Shown here: one piece after another, positions 7,051 through 15,612 of the stretch | Layout of the letters: every line of letters starts with the position of its first letter | Numbering within the stretch: position 1 is the first letter of the stretch | DNA from: Elusimicrobiota bacterium | GTDB lineage: Bacteria; Elusimicrobiota; Elusimicrobia; UBA1565; UBA9628 | DNA length: 32,051 nt | NCBI GenBank assembly: GCA_016194705.1 | Contig: JACQAZ010000038.1 | Location: forward strand, 266,599-298,649 | Direction: 5' to 3' | Translations under genes and position numbers: made by a program | Notes under the pieces: model-generated | The model's database searches: none | The model's input: the letters and a program-made list of their open reading frames with translations, nothing else | What the model was told of the DNA's origin: nothing

Positions 7051-7922
7051 TCGCCGCAGGGCGAGACGCGCCCCGGCGCGCGCAAGGCCCCGAGCCGGGC
7101 GGGGATGCCCGCGGGTCCGAGCAGCGGGTGGTCCGGCAGCAGGCGCGAGAGCTCCCTCCGGATGACCGGCAGGAAGCCCGCCTCGTCGCGCAAGGTGCTC
7201 AGCCAGTAGCGGCGCGGCCGTTCCTTGAGGGCGCATCTCTGACGGTAGCGTACCTTGACGTCATGATGCACGGCCACCGGCCGGCGCATCGCGAGGCCCC
7301 AGAGAAGGAACTGGTCCTCGTAGCGGGGAAGGCGGCGCGCCGCGGGTTCGAAGCGCGCGAGCTCCAGCACGGCCTGGCGGCCGACCAGCGCGGCGCTCGG
7401 CCGCGGGGCCGTCGCGAAGCCGCTGCTCAAGAAATTCTGGAGGAGCTCGCCGGGACCGAACACCGCGTCCCGAGCGCAGGGCATCGCGTGAATGAAGTCT
7501 CGCGCTCCCGCGGGCCGGCCGTAAAACCAGTAAAGGGCGGGGCCGTAGCTCAGCCCGATGCCGGCTTTCTTGAGTCTCCGCCAACGGCGCAGGTGAGCCT
7601 CGAGATAGCCGGGCTCCCAGACGTCGTCGGCGTCGAGAAAGGCGATGACATCGGCGCGCGCGCGCCGGGCGCCCAACAGGCGCGAGGCGAAGGTCCCCCG
7701 ATGGGCGCCTCCGGGATGAGCGGCGCAGCGGACCTTGCCGGGCTCCCGCCGGGAAAAAGACGCCGCGATCTCCCGGCTGGAATCGGTCGAGCCGTCGTCG
7801 ACGAGAACGAGCTCCCAGTCCCGGAGGCTTTGGGCCCGGACGCTCTCGAGGGTCTCCTGGAAGAAGCGCCGGGCATTGAGATAGGGTATGACGATGGAGA
7901 TAATGGGACGTCGGTCTTTCAT
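6993..7922 (-). CDS. GT2 family glycosyltransferase (GT-A fold)
   Basis: 309 residues. The GT-A signature is clear: ISIVIPYLNARRFFQETLESV at the start, LVLVDDGSTDSS (D42-D43), and the metal-binding DADD at 97-100 in IAFLDADDVWEPGYLE. The C-terminal half is basic and lacks membrane segments, so this is probably a cytoplasmic or membrane-associated transferase acting on a lipid-linked acceptor. The ATG at 7922 is preceded by AAGGA on the minus strand (7936-7932), one of the clearer ribosome-binding sites in this island. It diverges from the next GT4 gene across 29 bases and overlaps the preceding GT4 gene by 58 bases at the 3' end. Sugar specificity is unknown. Confidence 0.88.
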   Translation of the reverse strand: MKDRRPIISIVIPYLNARRFFQETLESVRAQSLRDWELVLVDDGSTDSSREIAASFSRREPGKVRCAAHPGGAHRGTFASRLLGARRARADVIAFLDADDVWEPGYLEAHLRRWRRLKKAGIGLSYGPALYWFYGRPAGARDFIHAMPCARDAVFGPGELLQNFLSSGFATAPRPSAALVGRQAVLELARFEPAARRLPRYEDQFLLWGLAMRRPVAVHHDVKVRYRQRCALKERPRRYWLSTLRDEAGFLPVIRRELSRLLPDHPLLGPAGIPARLGALRAPGRVSPCGDYFFERVPPALRRLCAARA

Positions 7923-7936
7923 ATTCTCGGTTCCTT

Positions 7937-7946
7937 TGATAGCATA
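7937..7946. promoter_or_regulatory. shared divergent promoter core (extended -10)
   Basis: On plus, TG-A-TAGCAT (7937-7945) forms an extended -10 only 6 bases before the ATG at 7952. On minus, TATGCT (7946-7941) occupies the same bases and lies 18 bases before the ATG at 7922. There is no good -35 on either side. Confidence 0.45.
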
Positions 7947-7951
7947 CGAAA

Positions 7952-9013
7952 ATGACCCTTCGCCGCGCCCGCCCCTTTAAGGCCGCGCTGTTCTGCCCCG
8001 AGTTGTTTCCGCCCGGCGGCATGGAGAAGTTCGCGGTCTTGATGGCCCAGACCTTGCGCGAGGAGGGCTGCGCGGTGGAGCTCGTCACGGATCTTCCGGC
8101 GCGCCGAGGGCGGCTCGACCGGGCCTTCGGCTCTTCGCTCCATGGCATCCCCGTGCGCGTGCTGGGTCCGCTGGAGCGCTGCGCCAAGGAGCTCGTCGCG
8201 CTGACCGCGCGCTGCGACCTCTTCGTCAACCATTCCTCCGCGCACTCCTTCCCGTCCTTCGCCCGGCAAAGCTGGCTGTGGGCGCATTACCTGCCGCGCG
8301 CGGCGCCCCGCTATCTGGATTTCTACCGGGTCTTCGCCAACTCCCGCCATACGCAGAGGTGGATCCGCAGATCGTGGGGCGCGCCGGCGGGCGTGCTCTA
8401 CGGTCCGGTCCACGTCGAGCGCCTCAAGCCCCTGGCCAAGGAGAAGATCATACTGAGCGCGGGGCGGCTGCATGCCCTGCCGATCAAGAAGAACGAGCTC
8501 GAGATGATCCGCGTCTTCGGCGGGCTTCACCGCGCGGGAAAACTTCCCGGTTGGAGCTATCACATCGCGGGAATCTCGGAGCCTCCGGACCGGGCCTGGC
8601 TTGCGCGCGTCAAGGCCGCCGCCGCCGGCCTGCCCGTCCAGCTTCATCTCAACCCCTCCTTCGATGAGCTCGCGGACCTTTACGGCAGGGCCTCCTTGCT
8701 CTGGCACGGGGCGGGCGCCGGCGTTCCGCAGAGCCGGCCCGACCGCGTGGAGCATTTCGGCATCGTCATCGTAGAGGCGATGGCCGCGGGCTGCGTGCCG
8801 CTGGCGCCGGACGCCGGCGGGCCGCGCGAGATCGTCAGCGACGGGCGCGACGGCTTTCTCTACCGGACGTGGGAGGAGCTCGCGCGCAAGACGCTGGATG
8901 CGGCCGCGGACAGGGCGAGGCTCGCCGCGATGGGCGCGCGGGCCCGGGCCGCCGCAGGGCGTTTTGGCGTGGAGAGTTTCCGCCGCGAATTGCGGCGACT
9001 CATCGCCGCTTGA
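7952..9013 (+). CDS. GT4 family glycosyltransferase
   Basis: 353 residues with GT-B layout. The N-terminal domain has FCPELFPPGGMEKFAVLMA, the glycine-rich loop of GT4 acceptor domains. The donor domain starts near 165 with KIILSAGRLHALPIKKNELEMI and reaches EHFGIVIVEAMAAG, where E267 and E275 give the E-x7-E motif, followed by APDAGGPREIVSDG. The loop LWHGAGAGVPQSRPDRVEHFG resembles that of mannosyltransferases of the ALG11-like type, but this is only a resemblance. The ATG sits almost directly on the predicted transcription start, so the mRNA may be leaderless. The last 14 bases overlap the convergent PIG-L gene. Confidence 0.88.
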   Translation: MTLRRARPFKAALFCPELFPPGGMEKFAVLMAQTLREEGCAVELVTDLPARRGRLDRAFGSSLHGIPVRVLGPLERCAKELVALTARCDLFVNHSSAHSFPSFARQSWLWAHYLPRAAPRYLDFYRVFANSRHTQRWIRRSWGAPAGVLYGPVHVERLKPLAKEKIILSAGRLHALPIKKNELEMIRVFGGLHRAGKLPGWSYHIAGISEPPDRAWLARVKAAAAGLPVQLHLNPSFDELADLYGRASLLWHGAGAGVPQSRPDRVEHFGIVIVEAMAAGCVPLAPDAGGPREIVSDGRDGFLYRTWEELARKTLDAAADRARLAAMGARARAAAGRFGVESFRRELRRLIAA

Positions 9014-9662
9014 CCCGGTAGGCCTCCGCGTAGCCGGCTCCGCGCAGGAACAAGGCGCGGCAGGCGTTGGCGCGCCGCACGCGTCCGAGGAAATCGTGAT
9101 AGCGAAGCTGGCTCTTGTAGCGCGATATCGCCGCCGATTTGCGCGCGAAAACGGCGCTGATGTCCAAGACGCGCGAGGGTTTGGGCATGTCCCAGACCTC
9201 GTAGCGGCAATCAAGGAAGCGGCCCTTGGACCGTCGGGCGGCCGCCTCGAAGCGGGCGGCCAGAGCGCGGTGGTCCGGATGCGGGTCGCTCCGGCCGGGA
9301 CGATAGACGACTGCGGGCCGCTCCCGCTCGAGGAGCGCGCGCAGCCGCGCCGAGAGGCCCTTGGTGAGGCCCAAGCGGCCGTCGGGATAATCCCAGAACT
9401 CGAGGCTCGCGACTCCCAGCACGCGCGCGGCTCGCCGCGCCTCGCCGCGGCGCAGGCCCCGGTAGTCGCGCCCGCGGTAATGCCCTTTCCTGTCTCCGGC
9501 CGCGCCGTCGGTCAGGAAGACGACCTTGACGGGGTCGCCTTGAAGACGGTGCAGCAGCAGCGCCCCGCCGCAGCCGATGGTCTCGTCGTCCGGGTGAGGT
9601 GCGAGCACCAGGACCTTGCCCCGCGGGACCTTCCATCTCACGCCGTTGGCGCCGTCGGTCAT
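9000..9662 (-). CDS. PIG-L/LmbE family zinc deacetylase
   Basis: 220 residues, the usual size. The zinc-binding APHPDDETIGCGG (H23, D26) and the second HPDHRAL (H128-H131) are intact, with FLTDGAAGD between. Family members remove N-acetyl groups from GlcNAc in small molecules, GPI-like lipids or glycans. In a glycan locus the likely job is de-N-acetylation of a sugar in a lipid-linked intermediate, exposing an amine. The ATG at 9662 is 53 bases from the divergent gene at 9716, and the 3' end overlaps a GT4 gene by 14 bases. Catalytic residues are complete, so I expect an active enzyme. Confidence 0.9.
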   Translation of the reverse strand: MTDGANGVRWKVPRGKVLVLAPHPDDETIGCGGALLLHRLQGDPVKVVFLTDGAAGDRKGHYRGRDYRGLRRGEARRAARVLGVASLEFWDYPDGRLGLTKGLSARLRALLERERPAVVYRPGRSDPHPDHRALAARFEAAARRSKGRFLDCRYEVWDMPKPSRVLDISAVFARKSAAISRYKSQLRYHDFLGRVRRANACRALFLRGAGYAEAYRVKRR

Positions 9663-9672
9663 GGGCTCGCGC

Positions 9673-9685
9673 TATTATGTAAAAT
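9673..9685. promoter_or_regulatory. AT-rich shared promoter core between the PIG-L gene and the 9716 gene
   Basis: An AT-rich island in GC-rich surroundings offers TATTAT (9673-9678) or TAAAAT (9680-9685) on plus and CATAAT (9679-9674) on minus. The minus box is 11 bases from the ATG at 9662. Box choice on plus is uncertain. Confidence 0.35.
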
Positions 9686-9715
9686 GAGGCGCTCCCGCGC
9701 CAGCGGGCGGACGCG

Positions 9716-10435
9716 ATGAAACGAAACCTGCTTTTTCACCTCTACCCCGTCGAAGGCTCTCTCTGGGAGTGGCATGTCGGCCAGCTGGTCAAGCACCGGC
9801 GGGTCTTCAACGGCCGCAGGATCGTCACGATCGCCCTCGATGAGAAGACGGTCCCGTTGGCCGAGGCCGAGCGGCGCTTGAAGCGCCTCGAGGCCGAGCT
9901 CATCACAGCCGCCAACGACCCCTCGCGCGGCGAGACCCGGCACTTCCTGAGGGGCTTGGGCCGCTTGAAGTCTCTGGACGAACACGAGATGACCTTCTAC
10001 GCCCACGCCAAGGGCGTGACGCACCGGGGCCTCAAGAGCCTGGTCATGCAGTCCTGGTCGCAAGCCATGTACGCGATGAACCTCTCGGCCGTCGGCGTGA
10101 TCGAGAGCCTCATGAGGCGGCATTGCGCCGCCGGCTGCTTCCGGCAGGAGGTCTTGCACGGCGGCTCGTGGTGGCATTACTCGGGGAACTTCTTTTGGGT
10201 CAAGCATTCGGCCCTGTTCGCGCGCGATTGGAGGCGCATCGGCGGCGGCAAATACGGGGTCGAGGGATATCTGGGCCGCCACCTGCCCGTCGAGGAGTCC
10301 GCGGCCCTGACTCCCTTCCGCCATTTCACGGACCTCTACAAGTTCGCCGTGCCCCGCGAGGAATACAGGGGCTGGCTGCGCGCGCTGCGCCCCTTGCGCC
10401 TCGCCCGGCCGGGCGGGGCCCCCGCATCGCGATGA
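9716..10435 (+). CDS. uncharacterised glycan-locus protein (HLYP/FNGRR type)
   Basis: 239 residues. I recognise the pattern but know no proven function. Landmarks are HLYPVEGSLWEWHVGQL near the start, VFNGRRIVTIALDEKT (FNGRR 31-35), NDPSRGETRHFL (67-78), FYAHAKGVTH (94-103) and WHYSGNFFWVKHSAL (153-167). Proteins of this pattern are found beside or fused to glycosyltransferases, and the conserved His, Asp and Gly-rich motifs look enzymatic, perhaps a divergent glycosyltransferase. There is no signal peptide or membrane segment. The stop overlaps the next GT2 gene as ATGA (10432-10435), so the two products are probably made together and may work together. Confidence 0.6.
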   Translation: MKRNLLFHLYPVEGSLWEWHVGQLVKHRRVFNGRRIVTIALDEKTVPLAEAERRLKRLEAELITAANDPSRGETRHFLRGLGRLKSLDEHEMTFYAHAKGVTHRGLKSLVMQSWSQAMYAMNLSAVGVIESLMRRHCAAGCFRQEVLHGGSWWHYSGNFFWVKHSALFARDWRRIGGGKYGVEGYLGRHLPVEESAALTPFRHFTDLYKFAVPREEYRGWLRALRPLRLARPGGAPASR

Positions 10436-12580
10436 CGCGCGAAACGCCGCCGCCGGTCTCGATCATCGTCCTCTGCCACGGCCGCTGGCGTCTGGCGCGC
10501 CGCTGCCTCGAGTCGCTCAGGCGGACGACCGATCCCCGGCTCTACGAGCTCTTGGTCTTCGATAACGCCTCGACCGACAGGACGCTCGCCGGCCTGCGCC
10601 GCCTCGCGCGCGGCTGGCCGCAGCTGCGCGTCTTCCACAACCCGCGCAACCTGCCCTTCGCCGAGGGCGTCAACCGCGGCATGCGCCGAGCGCGCGGGGA
10701 ATTTTTCCTATGGCTCAACAACGACACGGTCCTGTCTCCGGGCTGGCTCGAAGGGCTCCTGAAGGCGGCCGGCTCGCGCCGGGACGCCGCCGGGTCGGGG
10801 CCGATGACGGGCAGCGCGGCTCCCCCGGGGCAGCTCTGCCGGCCGTTCGCCTCCGAGCGGCGCTCGCGGGTCGAGGAGGCGCCGTTCTTGGGCGGCTTCT
10901 GCTTTCTGGTCAAGCGCGCGGCGGTCGAGCGCGCGGGTTTCCTCGACGAGCGCTTCGTCTGGGGCTGGGAGGATATGGACTATTGCCTGCGCCTGCGCCA
11001 GGCGGGGTACCGCCTCATCCTGGCGCGCGGCGTTTTCGTGCGCCACGCCGGGAGCAGGACCATCTCGTCCATGGCGCAGGACGAGCGCGAGCGCTCGGAC
11101 CTGCGCAACCGGGGCCTGATCCTGCGCAAATGGGCCGAGTCCGAGCCGTGGGGCGATGACCTCCGGGAACTTTTCAGGAAGTGCCCGGCCGCCTGGGTCC
11201 GGCCGGTCCCCACCGTCTCGATCGTCGTCTTTTGCCGGGGGGGGCGCGCGCTGGCTTGCCTCGAGTCGGTGCGCCGCCGCTGCGGCCGCGCGGAGATCGA
11301 GGTCTTGGCGGTCGACTCGGGGGAAGACAGCCGGCTCACGAGGCGCCTCGAAGAGCTGGCAGCGTCGTGGGACGAGCTCAAGGTCCTCGGACCGTGGGGC
11401 CCGCTTTCGCCCGCGCAGGCGCTCAACCGGGCCGTCGCCCAGGCGCAGGGGGATTTCGCGGCCGTTTTGGACGAGCAGGCGGTCGTCGGCCCCGGCTGGC
11501 TTGCGGGCCTGCTGGGCGCCGCGCGCGAGCAGACGGAGGTCGGTGCGGCGCGGCCCAAGGCGCCTCGGGGCGGCTGGCTGCTCATCCTGCGCCGGATCTT
11601 CGCGCGCGTCGGCGGCTTCGACGAACGCTTCGCGGGACCGTTCTGCGCGGACGACTTGTGCCTGCGCATCGTGCAGGCGGGCTACGGCCTCGTCGAACTC
11701 TCCGAAGCCGGCCTGCTGCGCGCGCCGCGCCGCGCCCGTTGGGAAGGAGTCCCGGCCGCCGACCAGAGCCTGGTTGAGCGAAAATGGCTGAGCCCCGAGT
11801 GGGGCGGCGCGGGCTTCCAGGAGCGGTTTTGGAAAGGGACGCTGCCCGCGCGCAAGCTCAGGCCGAGGGTCTCCATCGTCGTGATCTGCCGCGGCGGCTG
11901 GGCGCGCGCCCGGGCCTGCCTTGAGTCCGTGCGGCGCTGCGCGGGGGGCACGCCGTACGAGGCGCTCGCGGCGGTCCTCGGCCCGGACCGCGACGCGCAG
12001 AGGGGGCTGGGCGCGATGGCGCTTGAGTGGCCCGAGCTCAGGGTCGTGGGATATTGGGAACCGGTCTCCTACCCGCACGCGGTCAACCTCGCCTTGCGCT
12101 CGGCGCAGGGCGAGCACCTGATCGTCCTCGGCGACGAGGCGCTGGCCTCTCCCGGCTGGGTCGAGGGCCTCGTGGAGGCGGCCGGGAACGGGGGGGCGGC
12201 CGGCGTCGTGGCTCCCGTCTACGAGGGCTCCCGCCTGCCGTGGCAGACGGGCGGAGGGACGAGCCAGGGGGCCGGCTCCTCGCGGCCGGTTCACTACGTG
12301 CGGGATTGCTGCCTGCTCGTCCCGCGCGCGGCGTTCTTGTCGATCGGCGAGTTCGACGACCGCTTCGAGGGGAGGCTCGGCGCGGAGGACTATTGCCTTC
12401 GCGCCAAGCAAAGGGGGGTTCCACGTCCTGATCGCGTCAAAGGTGCGCCTGCGCCGGCCGCTGCAATGGCGCCTGGCGGCGGCGCGCGGCGGCGACCCGG
12501 AATCGGAGGCGCGCGACGCGGGCCTCGTCCTCGAGAAATGGGTCGGACACCCTCTGCTGCCGCTGGCGCGCCGGCGATGA
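10432..12580 (+). pseudogene. three-domain GT2 glycosyltransferase, frameshifted in a G6 run near its 3' end
   Basis: The gene starts with an ATGA overlap. It encodes three tandem GT-A domains beginning near residues 8, 258 and 477 (VSIIVLCHGRW, VSIVVFCRGG, VSIVVICRGG). Domain 1 keeps LNNDT and the WEDMDYCLRLRQAGY motif. Domains 2 and 3 have LDEQA and LGDEA where the metal-binding motif should be, though each keeps the later acidic motif (ADDLCLRI, AEDYCLRA). At 12413-12418 six Gs follow AA; with five, the frame continues as FHVLIASKVRLRRPLQW and ends at TGA 12578-12580, giving 715 residues. That stop overlaps the next ATG as ATGA. As written, translation instead runs into an Ala/Arg/Gly/Pro-rich nonsense stretch and through into the next gene. 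A sequencing error, a true mutation or phase variation are all possible. Confidence 0.75.
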
Positions 12581-14067
12581 TCCGGACTCTCCACCGCGCG
12601 GTCCTGCGCACGCGCGGCCTCCCAGGCCTCAACGCCCTCTACCGCGGCGTCTACGCCGGGGCCGTCGCCGGCTCGGCCCGGGCGCTGCACGCCCTGCCCG
12701 GGATCCGGTCCGTCTATCTGCATCGCGGCCTCACGCGCGACGGCTGGGAACCGGGCGTCAGCGACATCGACCTGGTCTTGCTGTGCGAGGACGGCCGGCA
12801 GGACGCGGACGTTTTCTTGCGGGATCTCGGGGCGCGTCTGGCCGCGCTGCGCAGGCCCTTCCCGATGCTCGGAGACGTTTGGCTCGGCTCCGGCGAAGAG
12901 CTGCGCAATTACCTGCGCTGGGGAGGACTGCGCGCGTGGGAGGACGCCCCGGACTGGAGGCTCGTCCGGGGGGCGTCCGTCGAGACGCCCGCCTGCGCGG
13001 AGAGCGACTCCAAGCGTCGCTGGCTGGACCCGTGGGTCTGGATTTTCGTCAATCACATGGAGATCTGCCGGAGGCTCTTCAGCCCCGCGCCGTGCCTGCC
13101 CGAAAAAAGAGACGCCGACCTGCGCAAGCTGTACCTGGACGTGCGCCGATATTCGGACTTCATCCTGGCGCCGGACGGGTCCGCGAAGGCTCCCGCGACG
13201 CGCGCCCAGCTCAAGGAGGCCGCGCGCGAGGCCGCGCGGACCCCGCCGCGCGCGCTATGGCTTGAGTCCTCGCTGAGGCTCGCCCGCGCCTCGCGCGCGG
13301 TCTTGGCCGCCGCCGCTTCGCCCGCGCGAGCCGAGGCGGCCTTCCCGGCTCCGCCGGCGCGGGACCGGGAACGGCTGGAACGGCTGCTCGCCGGCTCGCG
13401 CGCCCGCCAAGCGGTCTTCGACCCGCCTTATCACACCTATCTCCTGCTTGACGAGGGAGCCTCGGAACGGGACTACCTGCGAGCCGCGCGGAGCCTGCTG
13501 GATCATCCGCAGCCGTGCGTTCCGATGGTGCTCGAGCCCTCGGCTTGGACGCTCGCGCTGCAGTCTTCGTATCTCGGCGCTCCCTTGGGCTGGCTCGGCG
13601 GCGAGGGGGAGCGCGGACAGGACCGGCCGCCGGCGCCGTTCGACGGCTGGGGCGCGTGCGCGCTCGGAGATCTCGCGGGACGCCTTCCGCTGCTCTCTGC
13701 GCGCTTGAGATGGGAGACCGCCGCCGAGTCGGCGTCCTGGATGGCTTTGTGGTGGCGGGCGCTTTGGATCGGCCCGCGCTGGCCCAACCGCTTCGTCCTC
13801 TACCACCTCTACACGCGCGCGATGGGGCTCCGGCTGATCCTCGACGGCGCGCCCGGCGGGCCGTTCTGCGATTGGGAGATCCAGAGCGCCTGCCTTTCGG
13901 CGCGCAGCCAGACGCAGCGGCGGCCGTTGTCTCGGGCGCGGGCGCTGCTGCTCTGCGAGACGGCCGGGACCCTCGAGTCCTGCGCCCGCGGCGAGCTGGA
14001 GCCCGGTCATCTGCGGGCGTTGGCCGGTCTCATGAGGGGTCTTCAGCCGGCGTTGTCGGCCTCCTGA
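12577..14067 (+). CDS. nucleotidyltransferase-like protein
   Basis: 496 residues from ATG 12577, which overlaps the intended TGA of the GT2 gene. The region around 50-68 reads RGLTRDGWEPGVSDIDLVLL. The D63-x-D65 pair and the preceding glycine-rich loop match the pol-beta-type nucleotidyltransferase motif, although the usual GS dipeptide is replaced. The remaining 400 residues are helical-looking and rich in Leu, Ala and Trp, with no domain I can name. Such proteins transfer NMP groups to small molecules, antibiotics or proteins. In this place the target may be a glycan or carrier lipid, which is inference. The gene is the middle member of a coupled trio: ATGA at its start and TGATG at its end, where the next gene begins. 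Confidence 0.65.
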   Translation: MIRTLHRAVLRTRGLPGLNALYRGVYAGAVAGSARALHALPGIRSVYLHRGLTRDGWEPGVSDIDLVLLCEDGRQDADVFLRDLGARLAALRRPFPMLGDVWLGSGEELRNYLRWGGLRAWEDAPDWRLVRGASVETPACAESDSKRRWLDPWVWIFVNHMEICRRLFSPAPCLPEKRDADLRKLYLDVRRYSDFILAPDGSAKAPATRAQLKEAAREAARTPPRALWLESSLRLARASRAVLAAAASPARAEAAFPAPPARDRERLERLLAGSRARQAVFDPPYHTYLLLDEGASERDYLRAARSLLDHPQPCVPMVLEPSAWTLALQSSYLGAPLGWLGGEGERGQDRPPAPFDGWGACALGDLAGRLPLLSARLRWETAAESASWMALWWRALWIGPRWPNRFVLYHLYTRAMGLRLILDGAPGGPFCDWEIQSACLSARSQTQRRPLSRARALLLCETAGTLESCARGELEPGHLRALAGLMRGLQPALSAS

Positions 14068-15608
14068 TGCGGCGCCTCCGGTCTCGAGAGACGACCGACC
14101 TGCTTCTCGCGCTGCTGGCCTTCGTCCTGCTGCCCGCGGGACTCTTCCTGCTCGCCGATCACGCCGATCCGGACCTTTGGTGGCACCTGCGGACCGGGCG
14201 GCTGATCTGGGAGACCCGCGGCGTCCCGCGCGCCGACACGTTCTCGTTCTCGGCGGCGGGAGCGCCCTGGGTCGATCACGAGTGGGGCTTCGAGGCGTTG
14301 GCGTACGCCCTGTATCGTCTGTTCGGCCCGTTCGGGCTCTTTCTCCTGAAGGCCGCGGCTCTGGGAGCCCTTCTTTGGCTCGTTCATCGTTTGATCTCCA
14401 GCCGCGCCAAGGCGCTGTCCGTGCGGGTGTGCGTTTTCTCCGCGACAAGCTTCGTCGTGCTGAGCCTGGGGTCGTCTTGCCGGCCCCAACTGTTCACGTA
14501 CCTCGGCTGCGCCGCGCTCTCGCTGTGGCCCGCGGCCTGGCTTCTGGTCCCGTGGTCTTGGCTTCACGGCGGATTTCTCGCCGGGGCGTGCCTCCTCCTG
14601 ATCTTCTCCTTCGGGCGGCGCCCGGCTTCGCCGGGCCTTGGCGGGACGCTCGTCGCGATCGCGGCGACGGCGGTCAATCCCTACGGCTTGGGACTCTGGC
14701 GTCGGGTCATCGACACCCTCTTCTTCGTTCCTCTGCGCGAATCGGTGACCGAATGGCAATCCGTCTGGAGCACGGCGGTGCCGGGTTATCGCGTCTGCTT
14801 CCTGCTCTACGCGGCGGCGCTGGCCGCGGGCTGGCTTTGGCACGGACGCCGGCGCGCGGCAGAGCGCGCGTCGTGGCTCGCCGCCGCGGCGGGCCTGGCG
14901 GCGGGCCTCGTCGCGGTCCGTCATCTTCCGCTGCTGGCGATACTCGCGGCGGCGCCGCTGGCCGGCGCGCTGGAGGCGCTGCGCGCGGCGCCGGGGCTGC
15001 GGCCGAAAGCGCGCGCCGCTGACGGCGCCTTCTTCCTGGGGCTCAACGCGGCCCTGCTTTGCGTTGTCTTTCTCGTCGCGTCCTGGGCGCTGTACTGGCT
15101 GCCCATCCGGGGCGGGATCCCGCTGGGCGCGATCCCGGCGCAGACGGCCGAGGACGCCGCTCTGGGTCCTCGGCCCGGAGTCGTCCTGTATCCCAAAGGC
15201 GCGGTCCGCTTTATTAAGGAGAACGGCCTATCGGCGCGGCTCATGAATCCGATCGAAACGGGCGGCTACCTGCTTTGGCATCTCTACCCCCAGTGCAAGG
15301 TTTTCATCGACACGCGCATGGACCAGGTCTACGGCGAGGAGCAGTTCCGGGCCTATGTGGATTTCGCCCAGGGGGGGCCGGGAGCGCAAAGCGTCCTGGC
15401 GAAGTACGAGCCGGACCTCGTGCTGCACGACGCGCTCGATCTCGCGCTGCCGCTGAAATTGACCGGGTTGGGCTGGGGCATCGTCTATCGCGACCCCGAC
15501 TATTTGCTCATGGCGCGCAGGAGCGGACCCTTCGCCAGACTGGTCAAGGACTACGCTCAGTACCCAGTGATCGCTCCGCGCTCGGCGCTGCCCTGGCTCT
15601 TCCCTTAG
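14067..15608 (+). CDS. GT-C-like polytopic membrane protein with soluble C-terminal domain
   Basis: 513 residues. The start at ATG 14067 shares its A with the TGA of the previous gene. Hydrophobic segment at about 11-30 is followed by DPDLWWHLRTGRLIWETRG (from residue 34) and DTFSFSAAGAPWVDHEWGFE (58-76). These are conserved in a large family of bacterial membrane proteins related to GT39-type glycosyltransferases. About nine more hydrophobic segments follow. The last 150 residues are soluble and contain IETGGYLLWHLYP and KVFIDTRMDQVYG, a conserved pair in that family. The likely role is sugar transfer or export from a polyprenyl phosphate sugar at the outer face of the inner membrane. Donor unknown. 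Confidence 0.7.
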   Translation: MRRLRSRETTDLLLALLAFVLLPAGLFLLADHADPDLWWHLRTGRLIWETRGVPRADTFSFSAAGAPWVDHEWGFEALAYALYRLFGPFGLFLLKAAALGALLWLVHRLISSRAKALSVRVCVFSATSFVVLSLGSSCRPQLFTYLGCAALSLWPAAWLLVPWSWLHGGFLAGACLLLIFSFGRRPASPGLGGTLVAIAATAVNPYGLGLWRRVIDTLFFVPLRESVTEWQSVWSTAVPGYRVCFLLYAAALAAGWLWHGRRRAAERASWLAAAAGLAAGLVAVRHLPLLAILAAAPLAGALEALRAAPGLRPKARAADGAFFLGLNAALLCVVFLVASWALYWLPIRGGIPLGAIPAQTAEDAALGPRPGVVLYPKGAVRFIKENGLSARLMNPIETGGYLLWHLYPQCKVFIDTRMDQVYGEEQFRAYVDFAQGGPGAQSVLAKYEPDLVLHDALDLALPLKLTGLGWGIVYRDPDYLLMARRSGPFARLVKDYAQYPVIAPRSALPWLFP

Positions 15609-15612
15609 GATT

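Noticed and set aside
10708..13056. 782-residue minus-strand open frame opposite the glycan genes
   Set aside because: Arg/Ala/Pro/Asp-rich and domain-free, an antisense shadow of the GT2 and nucleotidyltransferase genes. Other long antisense frames at 3714-4880, 27946-30174 and 30003-31214 were rejected for the same reason.
10123..14067. A single 1314-residue fusion of GT2 and nucleotidyltransferase
   Set aside because: The linker is Ala/Arg/Gly/Pro-rich out-of-frame sequence, and deletion of one G at 12413-12418 restores a GT2 ending in an ATGA junction. The reading before 10432 lies within the upstream gene.
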